37,890 bases of DNA from Thermodesulfovibrio sp. (GTDB taxonomy: Bacteria; Nitrospirota; Thermodesulfovibrionia; Thermodesulfovibrionales; UBA6898), in the NCBI GenBank assembly GCA_013824615.1, contig PNOC01000035.1, positions 1 through 37,890 of the forward strand, given 5' to 3'. Every line of letters begins with the position of its first letter. Within the stretch, counting starts at the first letter, position 1. The position numbers were made by a program, and so were the translations under genes. Below the pieces are notes generated by a model. It ran no database searches. It worked only from the letters and a program-made list of their open reading frames with translations, and had not been told where the DNA came from. Positions 22,897 to 31,709 of this stretch are shown one piece after another.

Positions 22897-25188
22897 TCAA
22901 ATTAGAGTGCTGAAAATCGAAACAATATCAGAATCGGCACAATAATCACTGATGCCACTCGACCAATACTCGCCGTCAATCTCACCCCGGCTTAACTCGG
23001 CTTCAGCCTCGATTTCATCAGCCTTGATTTCAAGTTCTTTCACTTGGTCCGACATATCGAGGCCAAGCTTCTTAGATACAAGATCAATCTCATAGGCATC
23101 ATTACGATAAACATCGGGATCATTGTCAGAATAATCGAGGCCACTGCAAACCATTTCCTCAAACTCCTTTATAACCGTCATACGATCAGCATCAGAAATG
23201 ATTTCAGGAAATAACTCAGAAAAATCACAAAAATATCTAAAATCCTCAAACCAGTCAAAGTCAGTCATGAAAAATTGCTCTGCCTTTTCTAATAACTCCC
23301 TTTCTGCCTGCGTAACCAGATTTAGCCTTTTAAGCTCTTTAAATAGGCTCACAAGATCTTCTCTATTCGCTTGCGCACTGACTATGCGATCTTCAACGTG
23401 GCGCAACACGGCACGATAAAGGCTCACGCCTGATTCGTCGTCCAATGCTGCAGCTACGGCGACAACAAACGCTGACCTCGCCTCAAAAGAACTTTCCCCT
23501 CTGGCCTTAAAGACGACCTTGTTTTCTCCTCTATTGATTAACCGGCACGACTTGGAATTTAATGTTTTATTGACACTATGTATGAATTGCCGGGGACTTG
23601 TCATGACTGCTTTCCTAAAAGTATACGATCCATCGCTTCCCTTTGACTCCCACAATAGTAGCCCTTGATCAAAAAAGGTCGCGGACTCGATTAGGGCATG
23701 TAAGACGCGATCATTTGCTGATAGGTATTTCTCCAAAAAATCGCGCACGGATGGATTATGAAAACGTATAACGGTATTGTCTCGCGACTTCTCACTGCTC
23801 AAGAAATTGCCCTCTACTTCTTTAATAGCCCGCACGAAGTCATCAGCCGTCGTTTCAAAATTGTATTCTTTGGCTTGATGTGAATGAAATATATGAAAGG
23901 CCTCTTCCAAATCTTCCAGGAAAATCTCTTCTGGCAATGTTACCATTACAAGCAAGACATGGCGCGCCTGTCGCGAGAGTTGCTCTTCAAACGCATGCCT
24001 CCAAATTTCCAACGGATTCTCTAAATGACCCATAAAATCTTCGAAATAAGCTGATGGTGAAATATGACTAATTCTATGAAACTGGGTCATAAGATCTATA
24101 ATTCGGGGGTTATAATTCTTATGATCAATTATCTGCAGGTAGTGTCTTTTCCTAAGTAGCGCTTCTTTGTATGTCATGGGTAGGTCTGAAAAGTAAATAT
24201 GATTAAATAGTATCTTTGCCCGATTCATCCGTGTATATTTGGACAAATCAATGACACATGTCTCACCGTCAAATCTTTCGCGAGCAATCTTTTCATAAGC
24301 GAGCCGGGCCTGATTTAAAATATATTCCCTCGTCGTTAAGATCAATTTTGAAAGTTTGGACTGTCTAATTGTGAAAATAAAATCTAGAAGACTCTGGTCC
24401 TCATTTTTATTGAATTTTTCTGCCAATGAAGTCTGGCCCAAAAAGTCGTCATAGTAAAAAATTCTCTTTTGAATTGTATGATCAAGAGTCCTCGCCTCCG
24501 AAATGTCGCCGGTTATTTTCACCATTTCATATTCCTGGTCAATATAATACAAACACAACATCTCAGCGAGAATGGTTTTGCCAATTCCCGGAATACCAGC
24601 AATTATGCAAAAATGCTGCTTGTCGAGAATCTGCAACGCCTTCTGAAAACTTTCGTTTTGAACGTAATACTTGGCATGCAGTCTTATTCTTTCTAGAGTA
24701 TCACGAGAGATATTCTTCACTTTACCATGAAGAATTTCCTCAAAGATGGGCATGCTATTGAACCAGAGTTTAAAAGTTCGCTTCTCAATTTTGGGAAACT
24801 TACCCAACAAGTTGTTTATATCTTCACGTCCCAAAATATCTGCCGTACTGATAATAAATGGCTCAAAAAGAATTTTGATTGAATCTTTTTGAGCCGGTGT
24901 CAGCCCTAACGATGTGGCCAAAATATAACGGGTCGGTTTTAACTTGATAACCTTTTCTAATTCGCTTTTTTGAAGCCGTCGAAAAAGCACGTCGATGGCT
25001 GATTCCACATAATGCTTACATTGTACAATTGTATTTTTATCAGCACTTGGGCAATATCTAAAATCGATTCCCTTATCTTTACCTGCCGTAAAGCTTTCAA
25101 ATCTTATTTGAAGCTCTTCCTGCAAAAGATCCCGAACCGTTGTTTCAAAATCGATCGGTGATAGTGATCGAAAGTCGTAATCAGGCAT
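22897..25188 (-). CDS. Mrr-like nuclease domain fused to a STAND/NACHT-like NTPase
   Basis: About 763 residues. The N-terminal 110 residues look like an Mrr-type PD-(D/E)XK nuclease: DFETTVRDLLQEEL, then GKDKGIDF (Asp42) and a QCK motif (Gln56, Lys58). A helical linker leads to a P-loop NTPase of the nSTAND3/NACHT kind: Walker A GIPGIGKT (198-205), Walker B IFYYDD (243-248) and LSKLILTTREYIL with the Arg of the STAND family. A large helical region follows, without recognisable TPR or LRR units, and then an acidic Asp/Glu-rich tail. Numbering uses the ATG at 25188; a TTG at 25200 is possible. Codon use is clearly more AT-rich than in neighbours, suggesting horizontal transfer. It follows the DUF5131 gene closely. 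Role in phage defence is inferred from architecture. Confidence 0.85.
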   Translation of the reverse strand: MPDYDFRSLSPIDFETTVRDLLQEELQIRFESFTAGKDKGIDFRYCPSADKNTIVQCKHYVESAIDVLFRRLQKSELEKVIKLKPTRYILATSLGLTPAQKDSIKILFEPFIISTADILGREDINNLLGKFPKIEKRTFKLWFNSMPIFEEILHGKVKNISRDTLERIRLHAKYYVQNESFQKALQILDKQHFCIIAGIPGIGKTILAEMLCLYYIDQEYEMVKITGDISEARTLDHTIQKRIFYYDDFLGQTSLAEKFNKNEDQSLLDFIFTIRQSKLSKLILTTREYILNQARLAYEKIARERFDGETCVIDLSKYTRMNRAKILFNHIYFSDLPMTYKEALLRKRHYLQIIDHKNYNPRIIDLMTQFHRISHISPSAYFEDFMGHLENPLEIWRHAFEEQLSRQARHVLLVMVTLPEEIFLEDLEEAFHIFHSHQAKEYNFETTADDFVRAIKEVEGNFLSSEKSRDNTVIRFHNPSVRDFLEKYLSANDRVLHALIESATFFDQGLLLWESKGSDGSYTFRKAVMTSPRQFIHSVNKTLNSKSCRLINRGENKVVFKARGESSFEARSAFVVAVAAALDDESGVSLYRAVLRHVEDRIVSAQANREDLVSLFKELKRLNLVTQAERELLEKAEQFFMTDFDWFEDFRYFCDFSELFPEIISDADRMTVIKEFEEMVCSGLDYSDNDPDVYRNDAYEIDLVSKKLGLDMSDQVKELEIKADEIEAEAELSRGEIDGEYWSSGISDYCADSDIVSIFSTLI

Positions 25189-25212
25189 TCTCCAACTCAA
25201 TGCCCCAGCATT

Positions 25213-25953
25213 TCATCCAACCATTACCCCCATATCCCGCCGCGGCATCATCGGCATTTCATCCCACGTTCTTCCTTCCAGCATTCTCCCCGCCTTCTTC
25301 TTCCTCGTCCCGCCCCACTGCTTAAAAAAGAAAGGAGCTCCCGCCTCTTCGCACTGGTTCCGAATATCGAGGACCCATGCCGGGTCCATAGGCCTCGCGC
25401 CGGGGCCGGATTCCCCGCCGACTATTACCCAGTCTATACCTTCCAGATTCATCTTCGGCAAAGGCCCGAGAAGCGGCTCTATGGAGAGGAACTTAAGATA
25501 TGCACCGCTTTCGCGCAGATGATCTATCCTGTGCATATAATCCTTGTTTTCAACAGTGACACCCATCCAGATATTCGATGACCATGGCAGTGCATCGCTC
25601 AAATCCAGAAGTCTCTCCGACCTTTTGGTGAGAACCTGGAACGTGTGCCAGTTGGCCTGATGCATGACATTAAATATTTTCAAGAGGAAGTCCTTCGGGA
25701 TACCCTTCAGAAAAAGGTCGCTCATGGAATTGACGAAGATAGTCTGGGGCTTCTTCCATTTGAGCGGGAGAGCAACGACATGCTCGTGGAGTGCAAGATT
25801 GAATCCGGTGGCATAGTTAGCCTGCCCCATAGCCTGCAGCCGCTTCGCCATCCGCTCGGCATAGCAGTTCAGACAACCCGGGCTGATCTTCACACATCCT
25901 GTTACCGGGTTCCATGTCGATCCGGTCCATTCTATTGCTGATGCTTGTGCCAT
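25213..25953 (-). CDS. DUF5131 / phage Gp37-Gp68 family three-Cys-motif protein
   Basis: A 247-residue protein of the family annotated phage Gp37/Gp68 or DUF5131. It begins with IEWTGSTWNPVTGC, followed by the three-Cys motif at Cys20, Cys27 and Cys30 (CVKISPGCLNCYAERM), which is like a radical-SAM iron-sulfur site in a variant spacing. Other landmarks are VNSMSDLF, TFQVLTKRSERL, GVTVEN, FLSIEPLLGP and VIVGGESGPGARPM, ending FFFKQWGG. Its reaction is unknown. The ATG at 25953 overlaps the tcmP stop by one base (TGATG), with AAGGAA upstream. This partner pair is well known to occur together. Confidence 0.93.
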   Translation of the reverse strand: MAQASAIEWTGSTWNPVTGCVKISPGCLNCYAERMAKRLQAMGQANYATGFNLALHEHVVALPLKWKKPQTIFVNSMSDLFLKGIPKDFLLKIFNVMHQANWHTFQVLTKRSERLLDLSDALPWSSNIWMGVTVENKDYMHRIDHLRESGAYLKFLSIEPLLGPLPKMNLEGIDWVIVGGESGPGARPMDPAWVLDIRNQCEEAGAPFFFKQWGGTRKKKAGRMLEGRTWDEMPMMPRRDMGVMVG

Positions 25954-26777
25954 CAAGTATTTCCTTTATTTCGGTATTTATTAAATATAGCACTAACTAT
26001 ATCCGCAGCGACAGGTTTTTGTGAAGCGAAAAAGAGATAATAAACTGTAGCACCCTTGTTATTTCGCATTGGTATAGGTTCAGGCACATAGTTAAAGCCG
26101 GCAACCTTCTTCAGGCGCTGTCTGAAGGCTTCCGCGACAGCGTCATTATCCGTTTTTTCCTCAGTCCCAAACAAGTTTTCTGTTGTATTATATGCTGCCT
26201 TTCGCCAGGATTCATCACCCCAAAAAGCCGTCATGCGGGAGGCTTGCTGAGGATCAACCTTCCCGGGATCCTTCTTCAGCACATTCATGTTCATATCCAT
26301 GATAGGAAAGTTCAAGAAAATTTCAACACTTTTCATCTGCCCGGCTGTATACATGACCTCCCAATTCAAATGTAACCCGTATGGATCGATCAGACAAAGC
26401 GCCCTCCTGTAATCAGAAAACTTTGCTCGCGGGAATACCTCATTCAACAGCAGGTCATTGCAATCGCCCTCGTGAACAGTCACATTAGGATATGGGGTTG
26501 CAATTTTCCGTAATGAATCAACTTTTTTGCTATCCAGATCGATAAGGTGATATTCATTGAACGGCGGCGCTATAAGAAGTGCATTTAGCGGGCTGCCCGG
26601 AATGAAATTGCCCGTGTTCTTGGAGATATGCATGCCCGCCCCAGCAAAGGCGTCAATATAAACATGATATAAAGTTGGCGACGTTTGAGCAGCGAGAATT
26701 TTTGAGTATGCGGTGGCATATTCTTTTACAATATCGAGCTTGACCTCAGACCAGTAGCCTATCTCGTCAAATTTCAT
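25953..26777 (-). CDS. tcmP: Three-Cys-motif partner protein TcmP (methyltransferase-like)
   Basis: A 274-residue protein matching the TcmP family, which is defined by co-occurrence with three-Cys-motif proteins such as the one encoded next. The N-terminus EIGYWSEVKLDIVKEYATAY is typical. The fold looks like a class I methyltransferase: DAFAGAG (42-48), YHLIDLDSKKVDSL with the acidic loop, VTVHEGDCNDLL, and DPYG (131-134), which resembles the DPPY motif of amino-methyltransferases. Substrate and activity are unknown. It heads a three-gene operon on the minus strand; about 185 bases separate it from the divergent TPR gene. Confidence 0.9.
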   Translation of the reverse strand: MKFDEIGYWSEVKLDIVKEYATAYSKILAAQTSPTLYHVYIDAFAGAGMHISKNTGNFIPGSPLNALLIAPPFNEYHLIDLDSKKVDSLRKIATPYPNVTVHEGDCNDLLLNEVFPRAKFSDYRRALCLIDPYGLHLNWEVMYTAGQMKSVEIFLNFPIMDMNMNVLKKDPGKVDPQQASRMTAFWGDESWRKAAYNTTENLFGTEEKTDNDAVAEAFRQRLKKVAGFNYVPEPIPMRNNKGATVYYLFFASQKPVAADIVSAIFNKYRNKGNT

Positions 26778-26962
26778 AGATCCCTATCCCCCATTATTCA
26801 ATCCCCTCCCGCACAATTAATTAATGATATTACGAACTGCCTGCTAAAGACAACGATTTATTATCAATCTGATGGCAGGGGTGTATTGCAATACCCTGCC
26901 AAGAGCCACACGATGAAAATTTGATAGTATGCGAAGGCTTCAGGTTCTATAATAGAATCACC

Positions 26963-27409
26963 ATGGACAATGCCCCGGGTATAGACGAACTGCTCCGAAA
27001 AGGGGCAGCCCTGCTAAAGGAAAATAATCCCCTTGGCGCGCTTGCGTGCTTTGAAAAGGCATATGCGATAGAAAAAACCCCTGATATCCAGTCATGCCTC
27101 GGCCTCTGCATTGCAAAAGAGAGGGGAAAGATATCAGAAGGCATACGTCTCTGTCGAGAAGCTATAGAGCAGGACTCTGGCAACCCTCTTCACTATCTGA
27201 ATCTTGGGAAGATCTATCTGAAGGCTAAACGTAAATCTGATTGTCTCGACGTGCTCAGGAAGGGTCTTTCCTTTGGTGATAACGCTGAAATCCGTGAACT
27301 TCTTGAACGCATAGGAATGAGAAAGCCGCCTGTCTTCACTTTCCTTCCCCGCGGCCATTTTCTGAACAGATATGCCGGCCTGATCATGAGAAGGCTCAGG
27401 CTGAGATAG
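26963..27409 (+). CDS. Small TPR-repeat protein
   Basis: About 148 residues from the ATG at 26963; the frame is open upstream to a TTG at 26921 but has no ribosome-binding site there. Two or three TPR-like helical hairpins are visible: ELLRKGAALLKENNPLGALA, then TPDIQSCLGLCIAKERGKI, then PLHYLNLGKIYLKAKRKSD. They probably form a protein-binding surface. The C-terminus is basic and Arg-rich (RRLRLR). No signal peptide. No partner is indicated by the neighbours. Confidence 0.8.
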   Translation: MDNAPGIDELLRKGAALLKENNPLGALACFEKAYAIEKTPDIQSCLGLCIAKERGKISEGIRLCREAIEQDSGNPLHYLNLGKIYLKAKRKSDCLDVLRKGLSFGDNAEIRELLERIGMRKPPVFTFLPRGHFLNRYAGLIMRRLRLR

Positions 27410-27660
27410 CTGTCTTCTAAACGTCCTCAGGAAGGCCGCTGCTCAGGTCTTCTTTCGTGTCCTTGAACCATTCACTCACTCCTCGTCCGGGTTCTGAAGG
27501 CAGTACAAAATATGTTTGTTTAGGCGTCGGATAAAACCTCCCGGATTTATAATCGCAATAATGCTATTTTTAATGACTTCAATAAAATCAATAGTGTGTT
27601 TCTGTGTTAAGGTACGTATGTATCCGCAATGCGGCTCATTTTCATAAAAGGGGGGAGATT

Positions 27661-27903
27661 ATGGAAAGCAACAGGAATATGCAATGCTGGAATTACCATA
27701 ACTGCGGCCATGGGAAGGATTCATTATGTCCTGTGGTGCATGAGAAGGCTGGCAGGTCATGCTGGCTCGTGGCAAAGACATTATGCGGGGGCAAGGTTCA
27801 TGGGCAGCGGACCCAAAAGACCAAAGCATGTGAGGGATGCGCCTTTTACATATATATTCATGTATTTCACCCCAAACCGTCCCTTCCAGCAAAGCACTGC
27901 TAA
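27661..27903 (+). CDS. Two-CW domain Cys-rich protein
   Basis: An 80-residue protein with a double Cys-Trp motif. MQCWNYHNCG and later CP form the first half; RSCWLVAKTLCGGKVHGQ and ACEGCAFYIY form the second. This is the pattern of the two-CW family found in Desulfo- and Geobacter-like lineages, where the cysteines likely bind a metal or Fe-S centre. A strong purine-rich ribosome-binding site (GGGGGGAG) precedes the ATG. The C-terminus ends in Lys-His-Cys, slightly longer than usual. It is followed by a small basic peptide gene. Confidence 0.75.
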   Translation: MESNRNMQCWNYHNCGHGKDSLCPVVHEKAGRSCWLVAKTLCGGKVHGQRTQKTKACEGCAFYIYIHVFHPKPSLPAKHC

Positions 27904-27974
27904 AACTTGACTATTCCTGGAGGATGAGGGAGAATGAGGGTAGAACCTGTATAACCTGAATAGGGAGGTATCTC

Positions 27975-28100
27975 ATGAGCAAGGAAAAAGATAAGCAAAA
28001 AGCAAATGCAAAGAAGAAACCGCAACACACTCTGAAAGAAAAAAGACAGGCGAAAAAAGACAAGGCAGACGGTAAACCGGGACTGATAATCGCCCACTAA
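27975..28100 (+). CDS. 41-residue Lys-rich small protein
   Basis: A small open frame with a good ribosome-binding site (GGGAGG, eight bases before ATG) and a strong terminator directly after its stop. The product is rich in Lys, Gln and Ala (MSKEKDKQKANAKKKPQH) with a second basic half (LKEKRQAKKDKADGKPG) and an end of LIIAH. Similar tiny Lys-rich proteins beginning MSKEK occur in related environmental bacteria, as far as I recall; a nucleic-acid binding role is only a guess. Confidence 0.65.
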   Translation: MSKEKDKQKANAKKKPQHTLKEKRQAKKDKADGKPGLIIAH

Positions 28101-28107
28101 ACTCAGG

Positions 28108-28145
28108 AAAGGCAGGCCTTGACTGCAAGGCCTGCCTTTCTCAAT
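28108..28145 (+). terminator. Rho-independent terminator after the Lys-rich peptide gene
   Basis: AAAGGCAGGCCTT (28108-28120) and AAGGCCTGCCTTT (28127-28139) form a perfect 13-bp stem with a 6-base loop, followed by CTC. It may serve as a terminator for the convergent minus-strand gene as well. Confidence 0.9.
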
Positions 28146-28160
28146 CTCAGGATCTCCAGG

Positions 28161-29879
28161 TTAAAGTTCCTTTCGCTTCCCCGACAGAAAGTACAGCGAC
28201 CCCATACCGGCAATAAGCATAAAGATAAGCATTCCGGCTTCAGTCACCGTTGGGACCTGGACCGGAGTATTCACCTGGAGTGTTGCCGGTGCCGCGCTGC
28301 TGCTTCCGAGAGATGAGGTGAGTGTTACCATGGGGTTGATATATGACCCGGCCACGGCAGCGGTTATATTAACCATCACCGTGCATGAACTGCCGGCAGC
28401 CAAGGTTCCCCCTGAAAAGGAGATAGTCCCTGATCCGGGAGCAGCCGTAAGAACACCTCCGGGACAGGTTGTCGAAGCATTGGCAGGAGAGGCAATAACC
28501 AGGCCTGAGGGGAGATTGTCACTGAAGGCCAGATTGCCTGCAGGTCTGATCACCAGGGTGTTATCAATGGTAAACCTGATTGTACTGACCTGCCCGGGCC
28601 TCGCGGTGCCAGGAATGAAGTCCTTATGTAATATAGTCATAGGTTCAACAATTATTGCAGCTGACGCAGCGCCGCTGTTCCCCAGCGACGAGATCAGATT
28701 TCCTGTTGTATTAACATAGGCCCCTGCCGCAATTCCGATGACGTCAACCGAAACCGAACAAATTCTTCCGGCTGCCAGCGCCCCTCCTGTATAGGTGATG
28801 ACACCCGTTCCCGGGACTGCTGTGAGGGTTCCGCCTGTGCAGGTTGTTGAGGCGTTGGCAGGAGAGGCTACGAGCAGACCAGACGGGAGATTGTCGGTGA
28901 AGTTCAGGCCGTCAGCCGCGCGCTGCCCTGCCGTATTGTTTATAGCAAAGCCCAGCGTAGTACTCCACCCGGCAACTATGCTGCTCTGCAGGAAGCTCTT
29001 GCCGAATGTCGGCTGAATATCAATATGCAGATTATCAGAGGCAGCATTTCCTGTTGTCGCAATACCGCCCACAATACCGGATACCTGGCTGGTTGTATTC
29101 AGGAAGGTAGAGCCTGCATTGGCACTCGATGGCACCTGCAGGGTTACACTGAATATACATGAAGCTCCTGGCGCGAGACTTCCTCCGGTTAAAGAAAGCA
29201 GGTTCGTGCCGGAGAGTTGAGACCCCGCGCCGCAGATGTCATTGACCGGGAGTCCGGTGGCAACCAGACCTGCCAGGACTATTGAGAGATTATCGGTGAA
29301 AGTTATTCCGGTGGCAGTCGAAACAGCACTGGAATTCGCTACGGAGAATTGAAGGATTACGGTTCCCCCTGGCGGCGCTGGATCGTTAACAAAGGACTTT
29401 GTCAGAACAAGGGGTGAGACCTGAAGTACATCGGTTGCAGGAATCGACGTTACCGTTCCAGCACCGGATATGCCGCTTGCGCTGCTGGTTGTATTGGTAT
29501 AACTGCCGGCTGCGGAAGCAGGCACCTGCAGGACAACACTGAAGGTGCATACGGCTCCAGGTGTGAGAGTTCCATTGGTAAAGGTAAGCAGCCCTGTTCC
29601 CGAAATCTGCGAGCCCGTGCCGCAGACATTACTAGCCGGAAGACCGGTTGCAACCAGACCCGGTAAGACAGCGGCGAGATCATCGGTGAAGGTAATCCCG
29701 GTGGCGTCCGAGGGTTCGTTTTCAGACAGGGAGAGTGTAAATTCAAGATTTACGGTGCCGCCGGGCAGTACAGGGTCGTTGCTGAAGCTTTTTGTCAACA
29801 GCAATTCAGCTGATGCCGGTCCTGATAACAACAGAAATAAAGTAAAGAAAACGAAATAGAAAGCTGTTTTTTTGGTCAT
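28161..29879 (-). CDS. Exported protein with four DUF11-like repeats and an IPTL-CTERM-like tail
   Basis: 572 residues, GAGGAG ribosome-binding site six bases before the ATG. A signal peptide (YFVFFTLFLLLSGPASA) is followed by four DUF11-like immunoglobulin-fold repeats. Each begins with a phrase like LTKSFSNDPVLPGG, includes TGITFTDDL or LNFTDNLPSGL, and then G-T-L-x-x-G-x-x-C-x-F/V-x-V with a conserved Cys and paired Cys. The C-terminus VPTVTEAGMLIFMLIAGMGS is followed by a helix and a basic end (GKRKEL), which is the layout of the IPTL-CTERM sorting signal with Val and Thr-Glu-Ala substitutions. It is probably a surface or matrix protein. It follows the S74-tailed protein gene by 90 bases with a hairpin between. 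Confidence 0.87.
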   Translation of the reverse strand: MTKKTAFYFVFFTLFLLLSGPASAELLLTKSFSNDPVLPGGTVNLEFTLSLSENEPSDATGITFTDDLAAVLPGLVATGLPASNVCGTGSQISGTGLLTFTNGTLTPGAVCTFSVVLQVPASAAGSYTNTTSSASGISGAGTVTSIPATDVLQVSPLVLTKSFVNDPAPPGGTVILQFSVANSSAVSTATGITFTDNLSIVLAGLVATGLPVNDICGAGSQLSGTNLLSLTGGSLAPGASCIFSVTLQVPSSANAGSTFLNTTSQVSGIVGGIATTGNAASDNLHIDIQPTFGKSFLQSSIVAGWSTTLGFAINNTAGQRAADGLNFTDNLPSGLLVASPANASTTCTGGTLTAVPGTGVITYTGGALAAGRICSVSVDVIGIAAGAYVNTTGNLISSLGNSGAASAAIIVEPMTILHKDFIPGTARPGQVSTIRFTIDNTLVIRPAGNLAFSDNLPSGLVIASPANASTTCPGGVLTAAPGSGTISFSGGTLAAGSSCTVMVNITAAVAGSYINPMVTLTSSLGSSSAAPATLQVNTPVQVPTVTEAGMLIFMLIAGMGSLYFLSGKRKEL

Positions 29880-29911
29880 TATTACTCCTCGTGAAACATT
29901 GCAGAAACACT

Positions 29912-29937
29912 GAACACCGGACAGGTGCCCGGTGTTC
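29912..29937 (-). terminator. Hairpin between the two surface-protein genes
   Basis: GAACACCGG / CCGGTGTTC form a 9-bp stem with an 8-base loop. Read on the minus strand it is followed by AGTGTTTCTG, only moderately U-rich. It lies after the S74-tailed gene and before the DUF11-like gene. Confidence 0.5.
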
Positions 29938-29969
29938 CTGCGGGCCGCTCAATAATCACTGCCGAACTC

Positions 29970-31412
29970 TCAGGAAGCAGGACGCCTGCTGTAGGTCCGC
30001 CGTTTTTCCTGAAGGCCCTGCTTCTTCAGCGATGTCAGTTCACGCTTCAGCTCATCGATAGAATTCTGCTGCTCCCGGTAGGCGGCCTGCTGCTCCACTA
30101 TCTGCCTGTTCTGTTCCTGGACAACCTTTGTCAGGACCGCCACAATGTTCATGGGATCAATACCGGTCCTGGTATTGCTGGCGACAAGTTCCGGTACATC
30201 CTCAGCAATAAAGCCGACCTTTCTTTCAGTGGCATCTGATTTATAGGTGAACATGACAGGAGTCAGGCCCTGGAGCGCTTGCATGGCTTCGGTTGACTTC
30301 AGCTCGATGATGTTATCTTTTTGTGTCCTGCTCGATACGTACACCAGTCCCCGTATCTGTGCGGTTCCATTGACATCGAGCAGATACTCCGGGCTGGTGG
30401 TCCCGATACCCACGTTGCCGCTTGCACTGATATCGATACTACTGGTGGGAGCCCCGGGCCTTATCCTGAAAGGCAGTCTCGAGCCGCCGGTAACGTCACG
30501 GATAAAGAAATTTGCCTCATTGGCGGCAATGTCCCAGATCTGGGCAGTGTAACCTCCAGAGTTATTCTGATCAAGACGCACTGCAGGAGTGTTGCTGGTG
30601 TTGATATGCAGGTCCAGTACCGGAGTAGAGGTCCTTAATCCAATCCTGCCGATTGAATCAATATAAAGAGAGTTGGTTGCGGCCCCGGCGATGACCTTAA
30701 AAGGTACTTTTGAACCGGTTATATCTTCGATGGAGAACTGGTTTGCGCCTCCGCTGGCGCTGTCATTAGCAGTAATCTGCCAGTCGTTCGTCGGAAAGGT
30801 GCCGACACTCGTATCCTCAAACTTAATCCTTGTATTGTTTTCCTTCAGCCTGATGGTGTCAAAGCCGAAGGATTCATTGTTTACGCAGTCGAACCCGACG
30901 CAGAGACTTCCCTGGACAATGAGGTCATCGGGGATGACCTGATCCAGGGGGGTTATTGTGCCCGCTGCCTGCGGCCGGAGAGGCACCGGTTCACTGGCTG
31001 CTGAGGGCACCAGAAACTTTCCGCCGGCGATCCTGAAAGTCCCGGACTGGACCATCAAATCAGTCGCGGATGGGTCAGCGGCAGGCTGCTGTTCATCCTG
31101 CCTGACTATCGTTCCTGTTGCCGGCGCAAATCTCAGTTCGTAGGAATACTGCCCGTCCGGCAGGAGATTTCCCTCCGCATCTGCAAGGCCGAGAAATGGT
31201 GAAGAGTTTGCAGCATAAGCGTTGCTGCTGTGAAAATTCCCTTGCCCGGTTACTGAAAGGGAAACTCCACCGTTAGTCACCCGGGGATGCCATGAGATGC
31301 TTTCCGGTGTCACAGTCGCCGGGGCAAGCTCCTGGGCCCCAAAAGAAACACCTGACGACACAGCCAATACAGTTAAACAGAATACCACTGCTGCTCTTCT
31401 TAACCATTCCAT
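29970..31412 (-). CDS. Exported protein with C-terminal S74 (intramolecular chaperone) domain
   Basis: 480 residues. A signal peptide (VVFCLTVLAVSSGVSFGA) leads into a beta-rich region and then trimeric-fiber-like strands (NTRIKFEDTSVG, FSIEDITGSKVPFKV, IDISASGNVGIGTTSPEYLL). The C-terminal part carries the peptidase S74 domain: SSRTQKDNIIEL, ALQGLTPVMFTYKSD and KVGFIAEDVPELV. It ends in a long coiled coil (VVQEQNRQIVEQQAAYREQ) and a basic tail. S74 domains help trimer folding and cut themselves off; they are best known from phage tail fibers but also occur in bacterial surface proteins. There are no phage structural genes nearby. AGGAG lies six bases before the ATG. Confidence 0.85.
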   Translation of the reverse strand: MEWLRRAAVVFCLTVLAVSSGVSFGAQELAPATVTPESISWHPRVTNGGVSLSVTGQGNFHSSNAYAANSSPFLGLADAEGNLLPDGQYSYELRFAPATGTIVRQDEQQPAADPSATDLMVQSGTFRIAGGKFLVPSAASEPVPLRPQAAGTITPLDQVIPDDLIVQGSLCVGFDCVNNESFGFDTIRLKENNTRIKFEDTSVGTFPTNDWQITANDSASGGANQFSIEDITGSKVPFKVIAGAATNSLYIDSIGRIGLRTSTPVLDLHINTSNTPAVRLDQNNSGGYTAQIWDIAANEANFFIRDVTGGSRLPFRIRPGAPTSSIDISASGNVGIGTTSPEYLLDVNGTAQIRGLVYVSSRTQKDNIIELKSTEAMQALQGLTPVMFTYKSDATERKVGFIAEDVPELVASNTRTGIDPMNIVAVLTKVVQEQNRQIVEQQAAYREQQNSIDELKRELTSLKKQGLQEKRRTYSRRPAS

Positions 31413-31709
31413 TTCAGTCTCCTTTTCTCTGCAGGGAAGGCTTTTCCCTGGCGTTCATTAATCATAGTCGAAGGTTCTTTATAGGGGAACCGAAAGAGTT
31501 CTGCCCTGAGAAAACTCTGTCTTCCGGGCAAGGCTGCCCGCTGAAAATGATGTCTTCGCAAGCTACTCGCTGCTGGAGAAAACATATCAATACTAATATG
31601 TTGTGACATGTAACGCAAGAACAATGTGTATGCATAAGATACAGAGAACATACTCGGGGGACCTCACCCCGGAAGCGTCGTTAATATTCAGGAGCGTCTT
31701 TGTGGAAAA
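31413..31709. other. Intergenic region upstream of the S74-tailed gene
   Basis: Nearly 300 bases without a gene. A hairpin CAGGGAA / TTCCCTG (31432-31450) lies about 20 bases upstream of the S74 gene's ATG. Both flanking genes are on the minus strand, so this is the promoter side of the S74 gene and the end of the kinase gene. No convincing promoter boxes were found. Confidence 0.45.

Noticed and set aside
29970-31412. Phage tail fiber / prophage
   Set aside because: The S74 domain alone suggested phage, but the protein has a bacterial signal peptide and there are no phage structural, lysis or integrase genes around it.
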